A DNA stretch of 64,000 bases from Solea solea (GCF_958295425.1 NC_081138.1:22301886-22365885), one strand, 5' to 3'. Positions 1 to 12,850 are shown, counted from the stretch's first letter. The notes: a model not told the origin generated them from the sequence alone. Numbers and translations: made by a program.

Positions 1-111
1 GGACACAGCATTTCTGTGAAGGAGTGTGGTCCTAACAAGTTAAGATTAAAACGATAAAATCCAGATGTTTCATTTGATGAATAGAATACCAAGCATTATC
101 CTCCTCTACAG

Positions 112-180
<69 letters not shown>

Positions 181-1469
181 GAAACACCTGGCTATTTAAC
201 TGCAGGAGGCAGGGAAAACTAGAGGGACATGGAGAACAGAGGGGAGAAGCATAAGCAAGCAGAATAATTCCACCTCAGAAATGATGGGAGGAGAAGGAAA
301 AGAGGCAGGTGGGACGAAAAAAAGTGTAGATGAACGATGAGGAGATGCCGGGAAAAAATGAGGAGAGAGGGAAAGCAGATGGGAAGGAAAATGGAGGACG
401 GAGATGTCTCTAAGCAGCAGATGGGAGGATAAACCTAGACAAGTGCTGACTCACCTATTCTCTCCATTTTCTGTACCCCCTGTTCAATGTCTGAAGGCTA
501 CAGTTTAACGAGCAGTGTGTGTGTGTGTGTGAGAGAGAGATTTTTGTCTAATTTAAATGGAGACTGAGACTGATAGCCCTTTCAAACCGGCAGGGCTCCG
601 TGCCGATTTAATTTACCAAAAGTTGGTTCTAAGCTGGAACCGAACAAACAGTGTTTTTTCCTCGCAAACCGTGACATCATCGGTGGGTGTGTCATATTTT
701 GGGGTTGTGACGACGAGTGGAAAGTAGCGGAAGTATGGACATTTTGCCGGTGTTGTGTTTACTTCCGCCTGGGTAGTGCGGAGTAACGTCCTCCCACTTT
801 GGTTCTGCTTAAACTAGCGTTCGTCAGAAAGCACCAAGGATTCAAGGCTCCAGAACAGCACCAAAACCAGAACCAGAACTATGACTGTCTGAAAGCACTA
901 CAAGTGACCCACGTCACTGAACATATACTGTAGATCAGTGAAAGTTGTCAGAATAAAGAGCTATATAGCTATATAACACAGAGGAATGTAGCTAAAGGAT
1001 TGCACTGACAGTACACGGTCAGTTTTGAGCCAACGATAAGGAAACTTGCTGTGACAATAACAGCTTCTGAGCCTCCATCTCACTTTTAAATCTTGTTTAT
1101 GTTGCATGTGGTAGAGCTAAATTAGACAAGGGTTGCATTTAATCCCAGTGCTCCAACATGTTCAACACCTAAGATCTGTTTACTGTTCCTGACATTTAAA
1201 TCCAGATGAAATAACAAGAAACCTCTTCAGTCGAACATCTGTCAATATTTCCTATGTTCTTTCAAATGACAACGATCCACTGGGAACTCATCAACTAAGA
1301 ATCAAAAGTTTCTTGTTATAAATAAGACAAAAGTTTGTTTGTTTTCTTGGTAGAATTGTTGAGTCGTGTGTGTGTTTAGTCCAAAGAGACAGTCAGTGAG
1401 AGATTGGTGTCAAATACAAATACTTCATTTGGCAGAAGTAATGATGCTATGTCCCGCTCCTTTCATCAA

Positions 1470-1502
<33 letters not shown>

Positions 1503-2159
1503 AATCTTCAAAGTTCCTCTTCGAGTTGTCAAAACCAGAGAGACAATCATGAAAGCATCTGGGTGTTTGATGTGTCATCTCTCCATCTTCTTCTGGAACT
1601 TCCTTTTCTCTCTTACCGCCTTAAGATAAATATTTACATGACACTGTGAAAGAGATTCTGTCTCTCATATCCATCCATCCGTCTCAATATTTTCAGCTGA
1701 TCTCAAGTGTAAAAGCAACATATGGTAGGAACTGCAGTTTTGTCTCGTCATAGCCCAGTTACGTCTGCCATCCTGCAGTAATCGTGTCAATTGTGACATG
1801 TTGCAATGGTTTATCTCTTCCTTTACTAGAGCAGAATATTTGTTACTTAATTGTGTTATTAACAGCTTGACTGATGTATTGTTTTTCGGACAGTAAAGAA
1901 TGGTATCGAGCCGTCTCTATTGCCAGACAAGAATGTTTTTATTCACAGTCCAGATGCTATTGTAATTCAGCCAAAATGAAGCATAAACCTTGAGGTCCCT
2001 TTCTGCCTCTCATTATAATCTTATAGAAATCCTCATTAGCTGATTTTGCAGTGTTCACAACTCGGGAGTGAGGATTGTGTGTGCTTCGGTTTTGGACTGC
2101 TTGCACATTTTGAACACATCACTTTTGACTTTGAGAGTTCAGCTCATTTTGCGATACAC

Positions 2160-2564
2160 ACAGTGCTGTGCAAAAATGTTAGGCCACGTTTAGATTTGTT
2201 GTTTTAGCAATATTATAATGACATTACAATTATAGAAAATATGGTAAACGTAAGGTAAAATAATACATTCAGCTTATACAGGTTAAAGTGTCTATTTCTA
2301 TTTCGTGTGACCTACCCTGACCCCTGAACAATGGAATGATGGTTCTCTTAAACTGGAGTGGAACCCTGATTAATATTACTGGTAAAAACCTGTTTCCTGA
2401 TGTTGATTCATGACGTTTGACATGTTTGTATGAGTTAAATTTGACCATATGTAAGACCAACTTTTAGTCACATTATTTCAAACCTTAATGCCAATGATCA
2501 CAGAATTAGACAGACATAAAAACAACAAAGCTGGAAGTGCCCTGAGACTTTTGCACAGCACTGT
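2160..2564. mobile_element. Tc1/mariner-like MITE (non-autonomous)
   Basis: The left end ACAGTGCTGTGCAAAAATGT and the right end, which ends GACTTTTGCACAGCACTGT, are imperfect terminal inverted repeats of about 28 bp enclosing about 405 bp with no transposase frame. A TA follows the right end; a matching left TA is not obvious, so the exact ends are uncertain. A second, truncated right end lies at 5061-5118. The terminal sequence resembles non-autonomous Tc1-type elements common in fish; the family call is from memory. Confidence 0.65.
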
Positions 2565-5060
2565 TAATGCTCATGAGTCATCGAAACAATAACTGACATA
2601 CAATAATCATTTTAAATCCTCAGTTGTAAGAACACATTTTACTACTTCATTAGACACAATAGTTTTACATTTTAATGCTAATTTACTTTGCATTTCTGCC
2701 ATGTTGAGTATTTCCACTCTTTGCAAAAAACACAAAACAAAGGAGGTTGATAACCTTCTGAAAGCTGTTTGTTTGTTGACCTCTACCGGATTTGAGTTTG
2801 TGTGTCTGTGTGTGCTGAGCGTTTATCACTCACTACTTGCACACAGTCTTCAAGGCCTGTAATTAACTTCAGCTTTGATGGACCCCCATACCCCCTCCCA
2901 CCTGCTCATTTCCTGCACACACACACACAACACACACACACACACACACACACAGAAACATGTGCATTCAAGTTGTTCATGCAATCAGATACAGTCACAC
3001 AAATAAATATGCACTTGCAGATTCACAAACATTTTTCTACTCCCAGTCAAATGGAGGGTCTGATTGTAATTTGGTCACATCTCTGGGACAAGGTCTGTAA
3101 AAATCAATTGAGAAAATAATTAACAGCTCCTATGACACCAGTCTCTGCCTGCTATAGCGAAAATGTATTTGTTTCTAAATCAACTGGCAACCATTTTGAT
3201 AGTCGCTTAAAAGGAAAATGGTTTCGTATTTTGTCCTATAGGCCTTTATCACAGCATTGTGACGTGTTTTAGTAGAAAAAGCACAGGTTTTATTGTTGCC
3301 ATGTATTCCGATTGTGTAAGTGAGGAAAGTTTTGTTGAACGACCCCTCATACTGTAATTCACGTCATTTCCAAAAAAAAAGGCAGAGCCCATGGAAGTTC
3401 ATATTTGGCAGGAATTTAGATGTATGGAGTTCAGCATTGTTTTATTTGGAAAAGTTTTTCTTGCATTACATTTACTTTAACTCCATGCTCACACAGCTTT
3501 GCTAGCTAGACGCCAAGCATGTCATACTGTTTTGATATTTAACGCACCCTAGAGTGCATCCTAGCCACATCATCAGTGACAAAGCTACCTGGAGTCAATG
3601 GGTCTTTCAACATCATACACCCTCACCCAGGCGACAAAGCCAGCGGTGATCATTCCCTGACTTGTGGCTTGAATCATCCTTGGATCAACCCTTTTGAAAG
3701 CACAATTTAGAGGGCATCATGTAAGCCAACATGCACCCTGAAATTGAGGAAGCTAACTGGAATGCAGCCATAAATAATTTTATTATTTGCAGTGCACCTA
3801 TACTTTTCCTACCTTGACCTGTCTGCCGTGAAAGACGTCCACACCAAAGATGAGAAAGAGATCAGAAATAAATCTTTGTGGACATTTTAAGGTTTAAACT
3901 GTTCAATCAATAATGAAAATATGTGTGCGCCCATACGCCTGAATTCTGCAACTGTTTTTGCGTCACCAACACAATGTACACATCTTCTATTGATATCAAA
4001 TCAATGATATATGTACAGCAGACATTCAGACACTCAGGCTGATGACTGTTGGCCACAAGCCAAACAGATGTTGCCGTGACACATATTCGATATCTCAAAA
4101 GCAGGATCATACAGCAAACAACACGGTCGCCCGTCTTGTTCCACACACACACACACACTTTTAGGACTCATGGCTACGAGCCTCAACATTGGAACTTGAC
4201 ATATACTCAATATCTCAAAAAGACATATTCACCTTCTCATGCAGGAAGATAGAGGTGTAACAGGAGAAATCAATAATGAATTAGAGTTTGTGCCACCACT
4301 AAACTGAGATCCATTATTTTTATATGAGCTGGGAGCGCATAGTTTCCGTGTGTCTGACACGTATCTTTTAACCTATGGGTGGACATTAAAATCATAAAGA
4401 AAAAGGCCTGAGTCTGCCCTTTCTCTCTCTCTCTCTCTCTTTGTAATATTAGACACACTAATGGAATCACTCTGACTCCTGAAGCAGTAAAAGCTAATAT
4501 AGTGCAACACAAGGGCTAATTATAACAATGTCAGATATGATAACAGCCCTGCAAATTAAATATTACCATCAGGCGGCACGATCACAATGACGGTACTAAC
4601 ACACTGACGTCTATGTTGTCCAACCTCTATAATTTCATTTCACATCACATTTTAATCTTAGAAGTTCAGCAAAGCTTGTTTTAGCTTGTTAGCAGGCATG
4701 AGACAATAAGAAAATGCCAGGTTTTTGCCTCAGTCTCCATAAAAGAATCATTTCTTCACCCCTGCCCAACGGGCTCTTCCTTAGACTCGATAAATGCTTC
4801 CCTCGCACCAGTCAAAAAGCCAGTAAAGAGTAGATATTCGGTATTAACGTTGTAAAAAAATGTATGTAGTACTAAAGAGACATGGTTCTTTAAAACACAT
4901 GGCATGATGGTTTTTTTTTATTTTTAAAAATATTACATTACATTATACATAGCCTCCATTCCCCCAGGTAAAAAAAAGGTCTATTATCCCAGGTTTATTC
5001 ATGCTTGAGCATTACATACACATGTTGTATGAGATAGTCCTTGACAGCTTGCAAATAAAT

Positions 5061-5118
5061 AAGACAGATATAAAAACAACAAAGCTGGTGGTGCCCGGAG
5101 ACTTGTGTATAGTGCTGT
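5061..5118. mobile_element. Truncated second copy (right end) of the 2160-2564 MITE
   Basis: This repeats the last 60 or so bases of the 2160-2564 element: AGACAGATATAAAAACAAC, then AAAGCTGG, a GAGACTT block and AGTGCTGT. Only the right end is present, so it is a decayed solo end. Confidence 0.6.
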
Positions 5119-6076
5119 AACTTTGTTGTCCATTCAGAGCAGGTACATTTTCTTACCACTGGCTATTATAAATTGTGTTTGTTTAAAATTTGTCTGATAA
5201 AATACTGGACATTTACATATAAATCCTGCTACTTTGCCGCCTCATGTGAAATCTACAAAAGAGGGTATTTATTCAACACTTCGCAATAGCAGGAAATTCA
5301 CTACAAGGATATTTCTTCATACAATATTCAGCACACACACACATACACATGTATATAGCGGTGATGTTGTGGTGACCTTTTAAATCAATGTGCATTCACT
5401 ACACATGCAACTCAAGGTAAATATTTGCTGACTGAATGATGTTTTCCAATCTACTTTTAAATGAGAGTCATTGTGTGAAGGGGGGCAGTCGAGGAAATAC
5501 ATTTAAATTAGGTCAAATGAATAATAATAATACTAATATGCTGCTGCTACTACAATTTTCCTCATTGACATTCCTGCAGGGCATTTGTTAGTTTTTCTTT
5601 GGCTTCAAAGAATTAACAAGTTCATGCCAGTAACAGAGCGAGAAAACAGCAGAGCACAGCTAAGGTTTTCTGCTGTTGTTCACTGAGCAGTTGGGGGTGA
5701 AGCATCACAAGAACATTGAGAGTTGAGGGTTAATTATTACTGAACAGCATGCTCATCAAATCTACATAAACTCATTAGTGACTGTGGAGGCTGTTTAATA
5801 TCTACAGCCTGACATGCTGTGTCCCCAGCAGTCACGTCATAAAGAGCCAATGAAGGTACAGATAAAATGGACCTGACTGATCTTACATTTTTGGGCGTTC
5901 TCCTTTGAGGATACATGTGATTGACAGTGTCTCATCACCAGGATTTTATAATGCGGATGTTTTGGGGTGGTTGCTCTCTGTCCTGAGTCTCTCCCAGTGG
6001 ACGGACACGGGCAACGCACTCGCTTTATATGCGACAGATGATTCAATTTCTGTAAGATTCTACCCACTTAGTATTA

Positions 6077-6540
6077 GGGCCCGAGCACTCACACTGTGGT
6101 GCAAGGACCTGGAATTATTTTTCTTCTTCCCAAAAGATTGCATCTTTGAGGTACTAAAAAACAAAATTGCATGCAAATCAGAACTGCCAAAAAAAATGTA
6201 TGTAGTATGTAAACAACAGGAAATCGGTCATTTTGAATTTGCCGTTCATGTAGGCAATTTGCATGTTTCGTATACGAACAAACTTGTCTGAGCACCTTAA
6301 TCAGAACATAAAAAACACACCAGACCAAACACATCAAATATGCAAATTTATGAAAAGGTCTCGCAGATTCAAAAGGTCGTGGACACAGAAACCATCAGAA
6401 TGTTGGCGAATTTCCACAAAATAGTAAGTGGCCTGTAAGATATGACTGATCGGATCAACTCTTCATAATGTGACACAAGAGACCGACCCTGAACACGTCT
6501 ACGAACATGAACTTGACCTAACAGGAAGTCTACCAATTTA
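6077..6540 (+). mobile_element. Teleost interspersed repeat starting GGGCCCGAGCAC
   Basis: It begins GGGCCCGAGCACTCACAC and contains blocks (AGGAAATCGGTCATTTTGAA, AAAAGGTCTCGCAGATTCAA, GACACAAGAGACCGACCCTG) that recur in inverse orientation at 46815-47350 inside SCCPDH intron 9. This matches a very common fish repeat class that I recognise by sequence but cannot assign to a superfamily. The 128-residue open frame in it is not a gene. Confidence 0.7.
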
Positions 6541-7302
6541 TATATATATACACTGTATAGTACTATATTTGCACAAAGTCATTTACCCTTCATTCACCTT
6601 GCAGTCCTTGCACCAGAAATCTCCAGTCTCATTAACTTCACATGCATCTGTTAAGTTTAATGAAGTGGGTTTGGCTACAGGAAAGAAAACAGCAGTGCCA
6701 CAAAGCCTCCAGCCGAGCCAGTAAATCAGATTAATAATAAAACGGAACAATAATAAACTGTATATATACACACTGATTCACAAGACAGTAAATTTAAAAA
6801 CACAAAAACAAGTCAATTAAATAAAATACCATATTGTGTCTTATTATTGTAGGGAAAAATTGGGCATTCCTGTCCCTCAAACATTTATCATGTTTCAATC
6901 CATTACGGGGCTAATCCTTTAAATATCAGAATTATATATAAAATAATAATAAAAAATAAAAAATCATATTATCTATCAGAAAATCCTACATTAGCTTCTT
7001 CCAGATTAATGGAGCTTTGAACAAATTCAAATTCAGAAGTGTCACTTGAAGTATTCTCCCCTCTTGTGAAATCAGAAAGAGCCACGGTGCCATCTAGTGG
7101 GGAGCATAAGAACTGAATTGCATCTTCTACATTCTTACATTCGTCTCTTACGTTCATTCATTTATATGAAGTCTATACTAGACCAGGGGGGCTGCAGCAG
7201 GGTAGGCAAGGGAGGCAACGGTCTAGTGCCCATAAGAACAGTTGATTATGACAGTCCACAGGGTTTTTGTGAGAAACCCTTACATGCATCATATTTATGA
7301 GC

Positions 7303-7545
7303 CACTGTGGGTCAGTGTAGAGTGGGTTGTCTTTCAACTAGAAGGTTGTGGGTTTGACACTTAACCCCAAGTTGGTCCTGACGACTGTGGTAGCATATGA
7401 ATGGGTATGACGGATGTGTGACAGCAAAAGTGCTCCACAAAAAAGCAATGTATGTGTGAATTGGTGAATGGTGAAAATTTTAGCGTAGAACAGCATAAAT
7501 TTGGCCCGACTACTATGTTGCCAAAGGCTTTGAAAGACCACCAAA
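7303..7545 (+). mobile_element. tRNA-derived SINE, decayed
   Basis: The sequence GTGGGTCAGTGTAGAGTGGG resembles a tRNA A box, and GGTTGTGGGTTTGAC about 30 bp later resembles a degenerate B box. The body continues with ACACTTAACCCCAAGTTG and ATGAATGGGTATGACGG, typical of fish SINE bodies. No intact tail or target duplication was identified. Confidence 0.6.
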
Positions 7546-7904
7546 GAATGAACTATGAATCACACCTAACAGTCAAAAGAATGAAACAGCAACAGAGGGG
7601 AGGAAAAACCATAGACCGTGTAAAAATATTATATTTGTCGCAGTTGAAAATCTGTTGCTAGTTAGGTTTTGACTATTGCATTCTATTTGGGGGGTGGGAT
7701 GCACGTTTGATTTGATTTGATGAAGAGCCCCCAAACAAACTCCCTGGAAATAAACACAGTGGCTTTTTATTTTTACATTAATGTGGTAACATGGATTAGA
7801 ACGGTGTTTTTATTCAGCACACCACCTGTAAACCACCTGTAAACCCCCTGAACTCATTGCAGTCTGCACATGTCACAGGCTGGTAGTGTTACAGTGTGCA
7901 GGTC

Positions 7905-8420
7905 AGAGGTGGATCAAAATATAGATTTGGTGATACATCATTGTCCTTCTTCGTGAAATATTTTAATGTATACACCAGGGCAAATATTGATATTTTAATA
8001 AACAAATGAAGGCACTTTAAAGCAGTGTTTCCCAACCCTGGTCCTCAGGGAACACTTCCCTGCATGTTTTAGATGTGGCCCTGATACAACACACCTGATT
8101 CAAATTAATGAGTCGTTAGCTGAACATTTGAATCAGGTGTGTCTGCAAACTCCCTCTTCTTTGTTCAGGTAACTTCTGCCCAACTGCCCTGCATGTTTTA
8201 GATGTTGCCCTGCTCCAACACACCTGAATCAGATGGTCAGCTCGTCAACAAGCTCTGCAGAAGCCTGATAACGAGCTGTTTATCTGAGTCAGGTGTGTTG
8301 GAGCAGGGCAACATCTAAAACATGCAGGGCAGTGTTCCCTGAGGACCAGGGTTGGGAAACACTGTCTTAATATATCGTATCATCAGGTACCCTGTGATTC
8401 CAATGTCTATTGCAGGTGGG
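7905..8420. mobile_element. Nested repeat cluster: hAT-like MITE inside an older element
   Basis: The outer element starts near GAGGTGGATCAAAATATAGA (related ends at 29332, 38593 and 42226) and resumes after 8372 with AATATATCGTATCATC. Within it, 8035-8372 has nearly perfect terminal inverted repeats, CAGTGTTTCCCAACCCTGGT at the left and its reverse complement at the right, with further inverted copies of CCTGCATGTTTTAGATGT inside. CAGTG ends suggest hAT; the flanks show TTAA on both sides but no clean 8-bp duplication, so the superfamily is not settled. Confidence 0.7.
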
Positions 8421-8774
8421 TTTGTCGTTATAGATTATCTTTAATTAATTTGCTAAATTATAGCCAGCCATATTTACATTTATGGTTACATTGTATGGTA
8501 CGGTAATGTTATTGTGTCCAAATTAATTCTGACTATGACTTCTGTCATAGTTCCAGTTCAATTATGACAGGTCAGAATTAAACTGTAGATATCTCAAACT
8601 ATAATTATGGACAGTCATAACTATTTAATAAAACACACAAATGGAAAGTTTTAGGGGGGGTTTCACATGGAGGAATGTGGATTTGCTTGTTAAAATTAAC
8701 ATTTTAATAAGGAAGAAACCACGTAGTATAATGATAAATACATATCGGGACTAGCTAACAGCTTGTCGTCTCAC

Positions 8775-8935
8775 CTGGAGAAGCATCGGTGACAGACGTC
8801 CTTCGTGAGTCTGTTGGACACACAACACGCCAGCGGCTCTGCGGAGTAAAGCAACTGTCCTCTCCTGATTCCGACTGTCGCCCGCAGACCGTTCCCTTTC
8901 CCGGGGCTCACAAAACGCTCCAGCATCTCTGCCAT
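8775..8935 (-). CDS. smyd3: SMYD3 coding exon 1 (partial gene; remainder off the left edge)
   Basis: Histone/non-histone lysine methyltransferase with a SET domain split by a MYND zinc finger; the family methylates MAP3K2 and chromatin targets. Only the first 53 codons plus two bases are present. They begin MAEMLERF and contain SPGKGNGLRA, the start of the SET domain, then LLYSAEPLACCV and VCHRCFS, the run-in to the MYND finger. The donor after TTCTCCAG is GTGAGA. The ATG at 8933-8935 is chosen because the open frame further upstream (to 8953) begins at GTG. SMYD2 is the alternative: its start is similar, but GNGLRA and the CNST/TFB2M/SCCPDH neighbourhood favour SMYD3. Confidence 0.85.
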
Positions 8936-9260
8936 ATTCGCTTTTCCCTCCACGTGAAACCGAAAAGTGTTTACATCCGCAATGACGCATTGCCTGCGTC
9001 ATGACGTCACAAACACGTAGAAATCTAACGTCGTGTTCCCGGAAGAAAAAAAAAACAATGCATTTTCTTCATAGAGATTTTTTTATCATCAGCCATAAAC
9101 ATTGTAATATCCAGGTTTGATATAGTATAAGCTATAACATGTTATATTCTCCTTTCGAAGCCACAGGTTTCATTAAAACATCTCCTATTTGCGATATCTC
9201 TAGGAAGTACTTCACTACCCACAATCCTCAGGTGTAATAAAGACGGGTATCCCGTTCTAA
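8936..9260 (-). promoter_or_regulatory. SMYD3 promoter / 5' UTR region
   Basis: CpG-containing segment directly upstream of the SMYD3 ATG. It holds an inverted pair TGACGCA (8983-8989) and TGCGTCA (8995-9001), an immediately adjacent full CRE palindrome TGACGTCA (9002-9009), an ETS/GABPA-type CCGGAAG (9039-9045), and a block ACTACCCACAATCCTCA at 9214-9230 that recurs upstream of GCFC2. No TATA box is apparent. Factor binding is inferred from motifs only. Confidence 0.6.
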
Positions 9261-9799
9261 GGTCGCTAGAGAAGGGATCATTCGCAGTGGTTTATGGGAT
9301 GTGTAGGTCTGTTAAAGAAAAACTGAAAGTAAATTCACTTCTGGAACTAGTGTGAATATTTGATGTGATGTTATTTGTACGTACTAGCGAGACGTTTATG
9401 TTATTTATTCTATTCTTATTCGTTTGAGTGCGGTGGACCAAAAAATAAAAAGCTTAATATTAAAAAGTAAAACTGCATCATTGTGCTACATCCCAAAATT
9501 GCAAAAAAAAAAATACATTTTAACTGAATTCTTTATTATGTTTTATAGATTTAAATCTAAACACATACAACTACTGAAGAAAACACTCTAGAGAATTGGA
9601 ATTACCTGACGTCAATGTCTTATAAAACTTACAATCACAGCCATCTAGAACCAGGTCCATTCAAATGTACTCTCATATAATATTAAAGAGCAGACAGGCG
9701 TAGTCATTCCCATGCAAATTCAAATGTGCATCTCATGAAAACACTTCAGTAATAATTAATTTTTTTTTTTAAATGTGTGACCTTATATTGTGAAAGTGT

Positions 9800-9870
9800 C
9801 AATCTTTTCTGAATGTCTTCTACTTCAGCGTCTTTGAGTGTCAAGAAAAGCGCTATAAAAATATGATGTA

Positions 9871-9897
<27 letters not shown>
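9800..9897 (+). repeat. Retroelement-like tail ending in (ATT)n
   Basis: AAAAGCGCTATAAAAATATG followed by about ten TTA/ATT units resembles the 3' end of common fish LINE/SINE elements (AAAGCGCTATATAAAT followed by a trinucleotide tail). The class is inferred from memory. Confidence 0.5.
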
Positions 9898-9901
<4 letters not shown>

Positions 9902-12149
9902 TACATGTTTCTCTGTTTTGGTTGAGCAATGTCCCTGTGGACTACAGAGGAATCTTTTCTGTACCTCAAACATGAGCAATGGATAAAATGTTCACAACAC
10001 ATCACCTGGGCAACTGTTTGGAAGACACAATGTTCTTTTCCTTTTACAAAAAAAACCCCACAATTATGTTATTATGTAATTAAAAAATGATTGTTGTAAA
10101 ACCATCACATCCATGGTGTGACCCACCCTCATCAGTACATTTTCAGCTGAGCATAATGAGACTAGGAGTATTCACGTCAGCTTCAAAATATCCAAAAAAT
10201 CAACAGCACACAGGTCAGTGTTGGTGCCCTGGAGACAGAAATGAGTGGAGGCTCACAATGTTTTTTTAAATGGCTTTAACAGGAGACATAACAGGACAAA
10301 GAAGTCATTTTTCTTATTACACTCTATAAGAACAGTGGAAAATTTGTGAAAAATCCATTAAACAATTCCTAAAACAATTTTCAATGAGTTGGTAAAAGTG
10401 ACACACAGCACTCATTCTCACACAAAACACGTTTTTCAATCATTAGCTTCATGCTGTTAAGAACTATTTGGAGGGGGAGAAAAAAAACTGCATTTAGCTG
10501 GAAGAAACATGAGGATTTCACCATCTGTTAGTGAAGAGGACATGACTGACAGCAGTAGCACAAACTGACCAGTTTAAAATCATCTTCAGGAATTCCCCAA
10601 ATCAAAATGTGATTTAAAAATAAAAACATTCATGACAAGGAACAAAGTGTTCAGCAATTATATAAAACAATAAATCAAAATTCCTGACAAAGCCTCCTTA
10701 CAAGCAACGGCTATATGAGATGAAAAACCTATGTGACGTATAATGATAACAATCAAGCAAAGATGTTTTTTGTTTTTTTTAGTAGTATAAATATGTAAAA
10801 TTATCTAAAAGATTAAATAGGAGGTTTTCTGAGTGATAGTCATCTGAACCAGCCAGAGGACTTGTGCAAATAAAAACAAGACTCAACCTACCATCCCTAC
10901 TTCCTAGGAAAACCTCATATCTCACTTTAATTTTTGAACTTTGTATTTGCCTCATCGAGTGTCAAACACAGTTTTATCTTCATCTGGTAAAATGCATAGT
11001 TAAAGAGACATCTTTGCTTTGTGACCTTTGCAAGATATGTGGTTTTTCTAGGGCACTTTTCTATGGCATCCACTTCAACACAGAATGACAAGGGGGAAAA
11101 AAAAAACAGGACACAAAACTTCAAATGTCAGCAGATTTGAACACATTTGAGTTAGACAAGTGTACAACAACCGCAAACATACAGGTAGACAGACTGATAT
11201 GTCAACCCATACTGTACTGATGAAGTACACTGAATAAATGTTATTACCTACATTTCCCATTTATCACGTTTTTTACTGAAATATTCCACACCCAGGGCTG
11301 ATCTGTGCATAGCAAATGTACAATGAAGAGATTGAACTATAATAGGTTTTCTTTGATGGGGAACATCCTAAATAGTTCATGTAGGACTGAAAAAATTACT
11401 TGATTATAAATCAGTTACTAACTTATAATCAAATATTTTGAAAATCAATTGTTTGTCTGATTTTTTGGCTTCTTAAATGTGAATATTGTCTTGTTTCTTT
11501 GCTCCAAATAACAAAGAAAGCATTCAAACTGAATCATTTTGGTTTGTGGACAAAATAAGACATTTGAGAACATCATTGTTACAAGGTTTGAGAAACACTG
11601 CCACTTAGTTGCAGCCCTAATTTCATGTGAGAGACTTGAAACAGCCATTTACTTCATCAACATATAGTAAAGTGATTTATTTCTTAGTGCCACAAGGGGG
11701 AGCCAGCATTTTGTCAGTCATTCCTGGACCACATGATTTGTAATGATGTTACTTAGAAGATTCTTGTTTTCCACTTTAAATGTCTGTATCCTATTCATGA
11801 TGCATTGAAACTCTGTTTCTTACCGGACTGTGATGGGAATCACAATTATGTAGGTTAGGCTAATCGTGACACTATAAAGACATTGATTTTTCACATTAAA
11901 TCTGAATGCAGTTTGTTAAATCATGTAAAATCCACATTTAGTGCAGGACCAAAAAAATAAAGCCATGTGTTAAAGTATTGCAATATCAATTTGAAGCGGA
12001 AAAAAATCGTACCAGTCCCATGTGCAATATGTAAAACATTCTTCTGCCAATATATACAGAGGTGCAGTTTGTTCCTGTTTACGTTGCATATGATACACAA
12101 AGCTAAGAAAAGCTCACTGAAAACTACAAACGGTTGGTTTGGCTTATAG

Positions 12150-12850
12150 TCTCCAGTGGCGGCTACGTCAGTTCGCTGTAGATCTATCGTTGGGAGCTAC
12201 ATGGCAAATGGCGGCAGCAGGACACGCATGTCAAACGTGTGCAGAGGGGAAAGTTCATTGTTGACGTTGAGTGCGGCTGTAATGTCCAGTTTCCGCAGTC
12301 TCGTGCCTGTCCTTCTGTTTCATTTACAGAGTCAGCACCACAGAGTTTAACGCGAAAAAAGCATTCGTATCGATGGACGCCACCGCAGCCACAGAGGAAG
12401 ATTCTGTTGTGGTTTTTTTACTGCCTGGTTTTGTGGAATATCAAATGCCCCTGATATTGCTATAAAAGTGGTGGTTAAAGCTGAGGTAGGCGAGATAATT
12501 TAGTTGTTGTTGCAGAATAATTCCACAAAAACCTTTCAGCATAACGTAAATCAAGTGATCCGAGAGAGAACCTCCTTTGGACACTTTAAGTGGAAAGACT
12601 GCTATTCCAGATGGACAGAAAGCTACCATCCAAGCAACATTAGTAAATAACCACCCAGAGATGAAAGTTAACAATCAACTATGTCTCTGACAATCTAGAG
12701 CGGTAGCTCAGTGACATGGGTCCGACAAACATTTGCAGAATCTCACAACACATTATCCAATCAGGAGCCAGAACTCCACAAGGAGGCTGGTCCTCATGAG
12801 GTTAGTCCTCGTGAGGTTATGCTTTCTGCCTGTCTGTCAATAAATGCTCA
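12150..12850. mobile_element. Longest copy of an unclassified dispersed repeat
   Basis: The CpG-richer first half (12150-12400) contains GGCAAATGGCGGCAGCAGG and looks superficially like a promoter. The second half contains AATAATTCCACAAAAACCTT, CATAACGTAAATCAAGTGAT and AGTGACATGGGTCCGACA, then CAATCAGGAGCCAGAACTCC. Parts of this recur at about 16435-16500, 27465-27575, 54165-54310 and, inverted, 62935-63110. No coding frame or clear terminal repeats were found. Whether the CpG-rich half belongs to the same element is uncertain. Confidence 0.55.

Larger units (their letters stand above)
1..8774 (-). other. SMYD3: SMYD3 intron 1 (5' part of the intron only)
   Basis: No coding exon was found here. 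The stretch lies directly downstream of the splice donor of SMYD3 coding exon 1, and SMYD3 has very long introns in vertebrates, so it is inferred to be intron. It holds microsatellites (TG at 113-179, TG/GA at 514-540, CA near 1469-1494 and 2917-2955, CT near 4420-4441) and several interspersed repeats listed separately: a Tc1/mariner-like MITE, a large GGGCCCGAGCAC-type repeat, a tRNA-derived SINE and a nested hAT-like MITE cluster. The short open frames in it are repeat- or chance-derived. Confidence 0.6.

Noticed and set aside
5905..6291. 128-codon plus-strand open frame
   Set aside because: It overlaps the GGGCCCGAGCAC-type interspersed repeat and has low-quality composition.
8936..8953. 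N-terminal extension of SMYD3 by six residues
   Set aside because: The extended frame begins at GTG; the first ATG is at 8933-8935.
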